A stretch of 64,000 nt of DNA from Epilithonimonas tenax DSM 16811 (GTDB lineage Bacteria > Bacteroidota > Bacteroidia > Flavobacteriales > Weeksellaceae), in the NCBI RefSeq assembly GCF_000428485.1, contig NZ_AUAA01000005.1, positions 1-64,000 on the forward strand, read 5' to 3'. The notes below the pieces were generated by a model that was not told where the DNA came from, did no database searches, and worked only from the letters and a program-made list of their open reading frames with translations. Numbering within the stretch: the first letter of the stretch is position 1; each line of letters starts with the position of its first letter. The position numbers and the translations under genes were made by a program. This document shows positions 25,468 through 33,720 of the stretch, one piece after another.

Positions 25468-25843
25468 AAAAATTAAAATTTCGTACTGGTTCTTCGTGGG
25501 TTTGATGATTTGGGCAGCTGTCGCTTATTTACGAAAACTGGGCATTGTGCTTCCTTTTATCAATGACCACCTTACGGATCTCTACAGTGTCCCGATGTAT
25601 AGCTACACGATCAGGAAAATCATGAATTATACGTACAGCCCAAACTGGCGCCCAGATCTTAAGTTTTTGGCAGGCGCCGCTCTCAATCTGGCCGTGGTCT
25701 TTGAAGTGGTCTTTCCACTGTTGTCCGCCCGTTATACGGCAGATATGATAGATGTCGTCTGTTATTTTGCTGGTGCAATGATCTATTATGTGATTTTACG
25801 AGAAAAAGAGCGTAAAACAAAACTCGTGACGATCGACAAATAA
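25460..25843 (+). CDS. Hypothetical three-helix membrane protein
   Basis: The 127-residue protein has about three membrane helices (residues 8-26, 70-90 and 94-114). It contains 'YTYSPNWRPDLKFLAGAALN'. I have seen similar proteins named 'magnesium citrate secondary transporter' in Chryseobacterium, a name I would not rely on. It is coupled to the upstream 44-codon ORF and lies downstream of the ClC gene. Function unknown. Confidence 0.75.
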   Translation: MFRKIKISYWFFVGLMIWAAVAYLRKLGIVLPFINDHLTDLYSVPMYSYTIRKIMNYTYSPNWRPDLKFLAGAALNLAVVFEVVFPLLSARYTADMIDVVCYFAGAMIYYVILREKERKTKLVTIDK

Positions 25844-25883
25844 AATAAGATGAAGAATAGCGGATTGCCGTCAAAGGTATTTG

Positions 25884-26726
25884 CTAAAGCCGATATGATG
25901 CACCGAAAAAATAATGTTTTGCTGCCGTGTGCTGTATCCCAAAATTCAATCCGGCATCTAGTTTAAAATCTTTGGATACTTCTATTTGCAGGGCAGCGTT
26001 GATGTAATTTGAAAACTGGTGCGTTTTGAAATCATAGGTGTAGTAGGTCTCTGCCATGCCATCGAGACCTTCCACAATCGAATGGCTGATGGTAAGCGTC
26101 TGAACAAATTCTGTATGCATCGATGGTTGATCCTGATCTTTTAAGCGGTCTACCTCTACCTGAAATCCCAGATTGAATTCGCCCGGAAGCTTGTACTGCA
26201 TAGGAACCAGCAGTCCACCTTCCAGACGACTATCCTCATACTTGGAAGTCGGGAACTTCACATAAGGCAGCAATGCCAATGCAAAATGACCACCGTTGTT
26301 ACCGATCAGATTTTGCTTGATCCTCAGTGTCAAATCCCCGTGGCCTTGCGTCATGGTTTTGGAACCCGTCTCTAGTTCTTTCTCATTTTGTCTGCCGTAG
26401 GTCTGAAATCCAATTTGTAAAGCTGTACTTCCGCTAATTCCAATCTTAAGATTCATCTGGTTGATGAGCGAGGTATGCGTTTCCTGAGATTCGCTTGTTT
26501 CACGCACAGTTCTTACCAGATCTGTTTCAAATTGGAAATGTCCCGCATCCACCGTATAAGGCGATTCTGTGAGATCAGGACGATCGGTTTCCATTTCTCT
26601 CATCTGTGTACGGGGCACCGGCTCAAATAAAGAATATTTCTTCTTAGCCACTTGCTGACCCAATCCTTTGAAAGGTAGTATCAGTGCAAAAATAAAGAGC
26701 ATAAAAAAACTTTGATTTTTATTCAT
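25884..26726 (-). CDS. Outer-membrane channel of the phenol MetA family
   Basis: The 280-residue protein has a signal peptide (residues 1-23) and a beta-barrel body that ends '...HYFFGASYRL', fitting an outer-membrane protein. The opening 'REMETDRPDLTESPYTVDAGHFQFETDLV' (positions about 45-73) with its 'TDRPD-TESP' core is characteristic of the Phenol_MetA_deg family annotated as transporters. Its ligand is unknown. It is a single gene convergent to the 127-aa membrane protein. Confidence 0.85.
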   Translation of the reverse strand: MNKNQSFFMLFIFALILPFKGLGQQVAKKKYSLFEPVPRTQMREMETDRPDLTESPYTVDAGHFQFETDLVRTVRETSESQETHTSLINQMNLKIGISGSTALQIGFQTYGRQNEKELETGSKTMTQGHGDLTLRIKQNLIGNNGGHFALALLPYVKFPTSKYEDSRLEGGLLVPMQYKLPGEFNLGFQVEVDRLKDQDQPSMHTEFVQTLTISHSIVEGLDGMAETYYTYDFKTHQFSNYINAALQIEVSKDFKLDAGLNFGIQHTAAKHYFFGASYRL

Positions 26727-27120
26727 AATTATAATTTTGATCGAAAGATTGGAATTTAAATTACTTTCGAATACAAATCTGTGCCGTAATCGACTTATGC
26801 GGTAGAAATAGGACGATGATGTCCTAAAACTGTCGTAAAATATTGCTCAGAAAGCATTGTATTGACTTCATATATTTGTTTTCTGGATGATTAGTGCAAC
26901 GTTTCCACCGCAATCGAATGTCGTATAATGAGTGCCGAGGTGTGAAGATTTAAACAAAGGATTGATAAAACCGTTATCACATCTGCTCTTGTAACTTCCT
27001 CACCAATGAATTGGTAAAATGTCCTTTTTGTCCAAATTGAGACGTATATCATATTATCATCATTGGTTTTATCCACAGACCTTTGTAAGCTCAAAGGGAT
27101 GAAGATAGAACTCTATAAAT
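26727..27120. other. Divergent intergenic region upstream of ccoG
   Basis: About 390 bases between the MetA-type gene (-) and ccoG (+). It must hold both promoters. A TATATTTG box near 26872 is a possible -7 element for ccoG. No FNR-like TTGAT-N4-ATCAA dyad is seen. No gene or repeat can be supported. Confidence 0.5.
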
Positions 27121-28548
27121 ATGACAGACAATAATAAAACATCTGAAGCTAAGACTTACCGGGATTCTGTAGCCACTGTTGCAGAAGATGGCAAAAGAAT
27201 TTGGGTATTCCCGAGAAAGCCCAAAGGCAAATTTACCAATTACAGAAATTATACTGCTTATCTTTTGCTTACCCTATTTTTTATCATTCCTTTTTTGAAA
27301 TGGGATGGCAATCCATTGTTTCTTTTTAATGTCATTGACAGAGAATTTTTCTTATTCGGACAAGCCTTTTATGTACAGGATTTCTTCATTCTAGGGATAG
27401 GCGCCGTCACATCTGTCATCTTCGTTATGGTCTTTACCATTGTGTACGGCAGGCTATTTTGTGGCTGGCTTTGTCCGCAGACTTTGTTTATGGAAATGGT
27501 CTTCCGTAAGATCGAATATTGGATAGAAGGCGACCGCAACAAACAGATCAAACTGGACAAACAGGAATGGAACAGCGAAAAGATCATCAAAAGAGTTTTC
27601 AAATGGACTGTTTTTTTAGTCATGTCCAATCTGATCTCCACTTTTATGTTCATTTACATCGCAGGTTATGCAAAGGTCTGGGACATGATGACCGCCGGTC
27701 CGTCCGAATATCCGACTAACTTTCTGGTCATGATTTTATTCACGGGCATCTTTTATTTTGTCTTTGCGTGGCTTCGAGAGCAGGTCTGTACGCTCATTTG
27801 TCCTTACGGAAGATTACAAGGCGTGTTGATAGATAAGCAAACCATCAATGTACTTTATGATTTTAAACGTGGCGAGAACCGGTCAAAATGGCGGAATGGT
27901 GAAGACCGGGATGCATCTGGAAAAGGAGACTGTATCGATTGCAAGCAGTGTGTTGTCGTTTGCCCTACAGGCATCGATATCAGAGATGGTCAGCAGTTAG
28001 AATGCATCAACTGTACAGCTTGTATAGACGCATGTGACGATGTCATGGAAAAAGTAGGTCTTCCAAAAGGTTTGATCCGTTATGCATCTGAACAAGAGAT
28101 TGAAACACAAACCAAATTCAAATTTACGGCAAGGATGAAAGCCACCGCCGCAGCTTTGGCACTACTGGTTGGCTTACTGTCTTTCTCCCTGAATGACAGA
28201 GGAATGATGGAAGCGAAATTTTTAAAATATCCAGGATCCACCTTTCTGATCAGAGATGAGATGATCAGCAACGCTTATACCTTTACGATGATCAACAAAT
28301 CCAATCAGGATCTCTATGTCCATTTCAAAGTCCTCAATTCCAAATCCGCAAAAATAGAGATGTATGAAAAGCAACCGCTTCATCTGAAACGTAACAAGAT
28401 CAAAAAGGGAGATCTTAAAGTTAATTTTCCGGAAAACGAAATCCAGCTGAGCAAGCAGAATATTGAAATTGGTGTGTTCGACACTTCTGGGAAAATGATC
28501 ACATCGTACAAGACTATTTTTGAAGGGCCTTTTAAGTTTGAATTTTAA
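27121..28548 (+). CDS. ccoG: Cytochrome c oxidase accessory protein CcoG
   Basis: The 475-residue protein shows the CcoG (FixG/RdxA) layout: N-terminal helices, 'RLFCGWLCPQTLFMEMVF', 'CTLICPYGRLQGVLID', two iron-sulfur motifs C-I-D-C-K-Q-C-V-V-V-C-P and C-I-N-C-T-A-C-I-D-A-C, and a C-terminal immunoglobulin-like domain. CcoG reduces copper for the cbb3 oxidase active site. The oxidase genes lie downstream at 33721-36898, separated by regulatory and TonB genes, so the assembly gene is detached from the structural genes here. The stop overlaps the convergent AraC stop by a few bases. Confidence 0.93.
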   Translation: MTDNNKTSEAKTYRDSVATVAEDGKRIWVFPRKPKGKFTNYRNYTAYLLLTLFFIIPFLKWDGNPLFLFNVIDREFFLFGQAFYVQDFFILGIGAVTSVIFVMVFTIVYGRLFCGWLCPQTLFMEMVFRKIEYWIEGDRNKQIKLDKQEWNSEKIIKRVFKWTVFLVMSNLISTFMFIYIAGYAKVWDMMTAGPSEYPTNFLVMILFTGIFYFVFAWLREQVCTLICPYGRLQGVLIDKQTINVLYDFKRGENRSKWRNGEDRDASGKGDCIDCKQCVVVCPTGIDIRDGQQLECINCTACIDACDDVMEKVGLPKGLIRYASEQEIETQTKFKFTARMKATAAALALLVGLLSFSLNDRGMMEAKFLKYPGSTFLIRDEMISNAYTFTMINKSNQDLYVHFKVLNSKSAKIEMYEKQPLHLKRNKIKKGDLKVNFPENEIQLSKQNIEIGVFDTSGKMITSYKTIFEGPFKFEF

Positions 28549-29489
28549 CTTTTATTAAAATTAATCTGATGCCGTTTTAAAAACTCCGAAGGCGATTGTC
28601 CCACGTGTTTTTTGAAAAAACGGGTAAAATAAGGATATTCCTCAAAACCTAACTTGAAGGCAATATCACCCAAACTATCATCCAGATATACCAGCATTCT
28701 TTGTGCTTCCAAGACTGTTCTTTTTGCAATGACCTCGGATGCTTTCAGCCCGACTACAGATTGGCAGATCCGGTTGAGGTGCTTGCCCGATATGGTCAGA
28801 AGTGCGGCATAGAAACTCACAGATCTTTGCGACAGAAACTGTTCCTCCATCAATTTCTCAAAGGCCTGAAAGGTATGAAGATAGGATGATGACACCGCAA
28901 ATCCCAGTTCTTTTTCATTTTCTAAAAACAGCCTGGAAGAAAGAATTAATATATTAGAAACAGCATTCCGGAGCATATGATCCTTCAACAGATAGTGATG
29001 CACCGTTTCATTTCTGATGGTCTCAAAATAGGTCCTCATTTCCGAAAAATAGCCAGCATCCAGTTGAAGTAAGCGTGGAAAATTAACGGAAGCAAAGAAA
29101 GGAAATGCTTTTAATTTTAAATCTGCATAATGAAAATCAAAAAACGATTGTGAAAAGAAAATGATAAAGCCTTCCACATCATCAGAAAGTTGCCAACTGT
29201 GAACCTGTCCCGGTGACATGAAATAAACGCTGCCGTCCTTCAAAGGATAGGTGTTAAAATCAATATCGTGGAAACCTGTACCTTTTGTCACAAACATCAT
29301 CAGAAAAAAATTGTGACGGTGAGGGCGTTCGATATGTTTATGGCTTTCTTTCAAATGATCCTGCAGGGTGTTACAGTAGAATTCTCCAGACTGATCTGCT
29401 TTTTGAAACAAATGAATATCAAGGACTTTGATAGGGTTCAACTGAGTTTTTTTTTGGGGTATTGAACAAAAGTAAGATAAAATTGCCAA
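28545..29489 (-). CDS. AraC-family transcriptional regulator with N-terminal cupin
   Basis: The 314-residue frame has a cupin-like ligand domain, 'ERPHRHNFFLMMFVTKGTG' and 'PGQVHSWQLSDDVEGFII', and a C-terminal AraC domain 'SLGDIAFKLGFEEYPYFTRFF' with 'VGQSPSEFLKRH'. All start choices here are TTG. The furthest is at 29489, and TTG at 29441 (LNPIKVLDIH) is also likely. Convergent with ccoG, which it touches. It could control a nearby operon, but no target is marked in sequence. Confidence 0.88.
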   Translation of the reverse strand: MAILSYFCSIPQKKTQLNPIKVLDIHLFQKADQSGEFYCNTLQDHLKESHKHIERPHRHNFFLMMFVTKGTGFHDIDFNTYPLKDGSVYFMSPGQVHSWQLSDDVEGFIIFFSQSFFDFHYADLKLKAFPFFASVNFPRLLQLDAGYFSEMRTYFETIRNETVHHYLLKDHMLRNAVSNILILSSRLFLENEKELGFAVSSSYLHTFQAFEKLMEEQFLSQRSVSFYAALLTISGKHLNRICQSVVGLKASEVIAKRTVLEAQRMLVYLDDSLGDIAFKLGFEEYPYFTRFFKKHVGQSPSEFLKRHQINFNKS

Positions 29490-29672
29490 ATGCAGATGTG
29501 CGGAAGGTTCAGTTATCCTAAAGACCGGTTCTCGCGAAACCTATCCGAGTGGATAAGGAATACATGTTTCCTTAAAATACTTCATAAGCATCTGAACGAA
29601 TACCGATGATTAAAAAATCAGCAGATCTGGAAATATCATCAGCTGGTTGCAGTCTGCAAATGAGAAGCTTTA

Positions 29673-30485
29673 CTATTCTATCACCACAGTTTGCACCCGT
29701 ACTGTGTGCGCGGAAAAATAACCCAACGCACCATTGCTGATATTGCTTGGCGGATTGGTTGGCGTTATGCCACCGCCAGGTCCACCGCCACCAGAAAGTT
29801 GTAATAAAGCAGCATAAAATAAATAAACTTTATCATCTATGCATTGCATTACTACATAAACGGTATCTCCCACCACCACTTTTATATTATCTGGCTCATC
29901 GCCATCGTCATTTGGTAATATTAAAGGTCTTTGGTTGGGCAATCCGTTGTTAACATTATCAGAAAATTCAGAGAAATATTTTTTGGGATTGTTATTAATT
30001 GTGTAAGTGAAAAGATAACGATTTCCTAATGTCTGTGGATCTGTAAAAACAGGTAAAAGTGTATAACTGGTTTCGCCACCTACTACAAATGAGTCTTGCT
30101 CCAAATTATCAAAAGAAACCGCTTCAGGCATTTTACTTGTTGAAGTATATTGTTTCCCTTCTGCTTGAATTTTTAGAGTATAGGTTCTCCCAGATTGGCC
30201 AATAAAAGTTGAAGTTTTATATCTTCCGTTTCCTACGTATTGTAATGTTTCGGTTTGTCCGGTATTATCGCTCAAAACTACTTGTGCATTCTCAATGGAT
30301 GGATATTGATTGGCTTGGGTAAAAGCGACCGTTTTTGTTATTTTAACGTAATAAGGACCAGCTTGATCTGTAATGTTGGCTTCTATCACTATGTTTCCAC
30401 TTTGATCTTCCAAATCAAGGTTGATTTCTTTTTCGCAAGAAATCACTAAAAACAGGGATAATATAATTGAAAATATATTTTTCAT
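29673..30485 (-). CDS. DUF4249 lipoprotein
   Basis: The 270-residue protein has a lipoprotein signal with lipobox 'FLVISC' (Cys17) and a DUF4249 core: 'GNIVIEANITDQAGPYYVKI' and 'ENAQVVLSDNTGQTETLQYV'. These proteins almost always sit beside a TonB-dependent receptor, as here (12 bases upstream). They are thought to assist nutrient or metal-complex uptake at the cell surface. The Gly-Pro rich end 'GGGGPGGGITPTNPPSN' is a likely surface linker. Substrate unknown. Confidence 0.9.
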   Translation of the reverse strand: MKNIFSIILSLFLVISCEKEINLDLEDQSGNIVIEANITDQAGPYYVKITKTVAFTQANQYPSIENAQVVLSDNTGQTETLQYVGNGRYKTSTFIGQSGRTYTLKIQAEGKQYTSTSKMPEAVSFDNLEQDSFVVGGETSYTLLPVFTDPQTLGNRYLFTYTINNNPKKYFSEFSDNVNNGLPNQRPLILPNDDGDEPDNIKVVVGDTVYVVMQCIDDKVYLFYAALLQLSGGGGPGGGITPTNPPSNISNGALGYFSAHTVRVQTVVIE

Positions 30486-30496
30486 AGTTAGCTATA

Positions 30497-32830
30497 TTAA
30501 AATTTGAAGTTATAAGTAATATTCGGAACCCAACGGAAGAGTGAAGTTTGCATCGCTCTGGTTGTTCCTGGATTATTTGGGTTATCTTCAAATGTAATTG
30601 TGTATGCATTTTGCCTTCCGTAAACATTGTAAACTCCAAAAGACCAAGAACCTTTAAAACGCTTACTAGACGTTGGTTCATACGTTGCACTCACATCCAT
30701 TCTGTGGTACGCTGGCATTCTATCAGCATTTCTGTTGCTGTATTGAAAAACAGTTTCTCCGTTCAATTCATATTTTCCTGTTGGGAAAGTGACCGCATTC
30801 CCAGTACTATAAAGGAATAATCCTGAAAAAGACCACTGAGGATTCAGCTGATAAGTAGCTACTACAGATAGGTCGTGTGTTTTATCTTGTCTTGCGTCAT
30901 ACCATTCATTATCGTTGATTCCGTTGATTTTTCTTTCGGTTTTTGATAAGGTGTAAGAAATCCAACCGGTTAGTTTTCCGCTTTTCTTTTTAGCAATTAA
31001 TTCTAAACCGTAAGCTCTTCCTTTTCCGAATAATAATTCGCTTTCAACATCTGCAGCAGTATCGAATGAAATTTGCGCTCCGTTTTTATAATCAATTTGA
31101 TTCTGCATTGATTTGTAGTATATCTCAGCATTCACTTCATAATTATTATTGTTGAAATTTCGGCTGTATCCGGCACTTATTTGGTCTGCAATTTCAGGTT
31201 TCACAGTGTAGCTGCTTCCAATCCATTGGTCGGTTGGGTTTCCGCTTCCGCTATTGCTTAATAAATGTAAGTTTTGTGTGTTTCTAGAATAGCCACCTTT
31301 CACGCTGCTGACTTCATTGATTCTGTAATTTGCAGTGATTCGCGGTTCAAGATTAACGTAGGTTTTCCCGAATTTCCCTTTTTCCAAAAATTCAGAACCG
31401 ATGATAGTTCCGTTTTCATAAGTGTTAAAAGTGTCGCCACCCAAAACACTGAACATTGCTAATCTCGCTCCATAATTAATCGTTAGTTTTTCTGTCGCTT
31501 TGAAATCGTCATTAATGTACAAAGCATTCTCCCAAGAATATCTAGGATTTCTCGGGAAACTGCTTACGCTGGTTCCGGATGCACTACTAGGTGTAATAGT
31601 GTGGTATATAGACTGTAAACCAAATTTCACAGAATGCTTATTTCCTGCAAACCAAGAGAAATCTTGTTTCAAATTCCAGTCTTCAATTGTAGAATCTAAT
31701 CCGAAAGTATTATTGTTACTGCTTAAACTTACATTGTAATTGTAATTGCTGTAAATGAATGAGGTGTTGGAGAATAATTTACTGCTGATAATACTATTCC
31801 AACGCAACGTTGCTGTGGTGTTTCCCCAATCTGTGGAAAAAGTATCGCCCAAGCCTAAAACATCTCTTCCAAAATATCCAGATAAATACAAACGGTTGTT
31901 TTCATTAATTTGATAATTGGCTTTTAAATTTAAATCATAGAAATACAGCTTGCTATCTTTAAAATCATCCGTTGCCTTTAAAAATACATCTGCATACGTT
32001 CTTCTTCCCGAAACAATAAATGAAGATTTTTCTTTTTGAATAGGTCCTTCAACGCTTAATCTACTGCTGATTAAACCAATTCCGCCATTCACGTTATAAT
32101 CTTTGTTGTTGCCGTCTTTCATTTTTACATCCAAAACAGACGAAAGTCTACCGCCATATTGTGCCGGACTGTTTCCTTTGATGATACTCACATCTTTTAG
32201 CGCATCACTATTAAATGTACTGAAAAAACCAAGCAAATGTGAAGCATTGTAAACTGCAGCTTCATCTAATAAAATCAAGTTTTGGTCTGTTGCACCACCT
32301 CTCACAGAAAAACCACTGCTTCCTTCACCATTGCTTTTAATTCCGGGCAAAAGTTGAATGGTTTTCATCACATCTTTTTCACCAAACAAAACTGGCAGTT
32401 TGTCTATTTGTTTAATACTCAATGTTTCGGTTCCCATTTGCGCAGAAGAAAGATTTTTGTCTTTTTTTGCTGCAACAATCACCACTTCATCAATATTAGA
32501 AGTCTTTTCTTCACTTTGTTGCTCTAGCTGAATGTTTTGTTTTAGATCATTTTCAACGATTATATTTTGCTGAAAATCTTTAAAACCAGGATTAGAAATA
32601 ATAACAGTGTAAGAGCCTTTTGGAAGCGAAAGCGAATAAAAACCATATTCATTGGCAACAACTGATATTGATGGGTTTTCAGCAATTTTTACGATTACTC
32701 CAATGAGCAATTCACCATTTTTTTGATCTTTTATAGTACCGCTTACGGAAAAATTTTCTTGTGAAAATACGGCTGTACTGAAACAAATTGCTGCTATAGA
32801 GGTAGCAATTTTCAACGAAGATATATGCAT
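30497..32830 (-). CDS. TonB-dependent receptor with carboxypeptidase-like N-domain
   Basis: The 777-residue protein has a signal peptide (1-23), a carboxypeptidase-regulatory-like domain (25-110, 'GTIKDQKNGELLIGVIV'), a plug domain (around 125-235, with 'GGATDQNLILLDEAAVYN') and a beta-barrel ending 'NITYNFKF', the terminal-phenylalanine pattern for barrel insertion. It takes up a substrate across the outer membrane using TonB energy. With the DUF4249 lipoprotein it forms a standard two-gene unit. There is no sigma/anti-sigma pair beside it. The ligand is unknown. Confidence 0.93.
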   Translation of the reverse strand: MHISSLKIATSIAAICFSTAVFSQENFSVSGTIKDQKNGELLIGVIVKIAENPSISVVANEYGFYSLSLPKGSYTVIISNPGFKDFQQNIIVENDLKQNIQLEQQSEEKTSNIDEVVIVAAKKDKNLSSAQMGTETLSIKQIDKLPVLFGEKDVMKTIQLLPGIKSNGEGSSGFSVRGGATDQNLILLDEAAVYNASHLLGFFSTFNSDALKDVSIIKGNSPAQYGGRLSSVLDVKMKDGNNKDYNVNGGIGLISSRLSVEGPIQKEKSSFIVSGRRTYADVFLKATDDFKDSKLYFYDLNLKANYQINENNRLYLSGYFGRDVLGLGDTFSTDWGNTTATLRWNSIISSKLFSNTSFIYSNYNYNVSLSSNNNTFGLDSTIEDWNLKQDFSWFAGNKHSVKFGLQSIYHTITPSSASGTSVSSFPRNPRYSWENALYINDDFKATEKLTINYGARLAMFSVLGGDTFNTYENGTIIGSEFLEKGKFGKTYVNLEPRITANYRINEVSSVKGGYSRNTQNLHLLSNSGSGNPTDQWIGSSYTVKPEIADQISAGYSRNFNNNNYEVNAEIYYKSMQNQIDYKNGAQISFDTAADVESELLFGKGRAYGLELIAKKKSGKLTGWISYTLSKTERKINGINDNEWYDARQDKTHDLSVVATYQLNPQWSFSGLFLYSTGNAVTFPTGKYELNGETVFQYSNRNADRMPAYHRMDVSATYEPTSSKRFKGSWSFGVYNVYGRQNAYTITFEDNPNNPGTTRAMQTSLFRWVPNITYNFKF

Positions 32831-33250
32831 GCAAATAATTTACGCAGTAAAGATAAAGTTTTCCAACTTCAAATCTAAGTGCGCTGAGAATTTAATAACT
32901 GTTTTTTAATTCATTTAAAATTTTGCCGCGTTGATCTGAACTCGTGATCCTCTGGCAAGCCTAATACGGCTGCCCCACTTTTAGTACCTCCATTTATGTA
33001 TCAGGTTAAAATGAGAAGATCAAAGCATTTTACGTGCGGAATATGATAAAAACAGACACGATGATTATTAAAGGATAACATCGATTTTTTGATGAATAAC
33101 CGCTATCTTTTATCTTTTTTAATTTAAAGTAAGGTCAAACAAACCAAGCGTTTTTAAGATATACAAAGGCGGGCACTTAATCAAGAGATATCAAATTTTT
33201 ACAATGGAAGACTAATTCTCCCGCGATATCACAATACCTGACTGAGATGC
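32831..33250. other. Intergenic stretch before the XRE regulator
   Basis: About 420 bases between the TonB receptor start and the end of the XRE gene. It holds the receptor promoter. Short stop-laden frames with chance similarity to other proteins were seen but not accepted. No repeat or RNA gene can be supported. Confidence 0.5.
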
Positions 33251-33550
33251 TTACAAGAGTTCACCAGGAACTGAGATGTTATTTTTTCTAATAAAATCCA
33301 GCAATTCATTATACCTGGCTTCATAATGTCCGCCACCGCATTGATCTGATATGCTGCAAATATCAGACGGTTTGATATCCAAAATCGCCGATATTTTGGT
33401 TAACATATCAAGGTGGATCTTGACCTTAGAATTTTCTATATCCGAATAGGCTTTTTGGGAGATCCCCATTTCAAAAGCCATATATTCTTGAGTAAGGTCC
33501 TTAGCTCTTCGGATTTTTCTGATGTTTTCACCACATATTTGCATCGCCAC
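33251..33550 (-). CDS. XRE-family helix-turn-helix regulator
   Basis: The 99-residue protein has a single helix-turn-helix domain (residues 4-65) with 'IRKIRRAKDLTQEYMAFEMG' and 'SQKAYSDIENSKVKIHLDML'. The remainder is a short helical tail. It is transcribed away from the cbb3 oxidase genes, and the dyad at 33598-33622 lies between the two. It could repress itself and perhaps the oxidase, but this is inference. The His/Cys-containing segment 'SDICSISDQCGGGH' at residues 66-79 carries two Cys residues and could be redox-sensitive. Confidence 0.85.
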   Translation of the reverse strand: MAMQICGENIRKIRRAKDLTQEYMAFEMGISQKAYSDIENSKVKIHLDMLTKISAILDIKPSDICSISDQCGGGHYEARYNELLDFIRKNNISVPGELL

Positions 33551-33597
33551 TGTTTAGTAGTTTTAGGTATATTATAGAAGTAAATCTAATAGTTCCA

Positions 33598-33622
33598 GAC
33601 AAAGCTACTAAATACCTTTGTC
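33598..33622. promoter_or_regulatory. Inverted repeat between the XRE gene and ccoNO (candidate operator)
   Basis: GACAAAGCTA and TACCTTTGTC form a 10-base inverted repeat (one mismatch) with a 5-base spacer, in the 170-base gap between two divergent genes. It also contains a TACCTTTG box (+) and a TAGCTTTG box (-), the Bacteroidota -7 pattern, so it may be a pair of overlapping promoters under control of the neighbouring XRE protein. The operator role is inferred. Confidence 0.45.
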
Positions 33623-33720
33623 AAAACATAAAAACTGGACTATGATATTTGTGCGCGTCAAGTCACCTCTGATGCAAAGGTTTTTCGCAATCATAATATC
33701 CTTGTCCTTAACACTAGATT

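Noticed and set aside
26891-27094. 67-codon minus-strand ORF upstream of ccoG
   Set aside because: Its protein has no recognisable feature and it sits in the expected promoter region.
32900-33000. A stretch resembling part of a signal-recognition protein
   Set aside because: The match is a short, stop-limited frame of low complexity. It could equally be chance.
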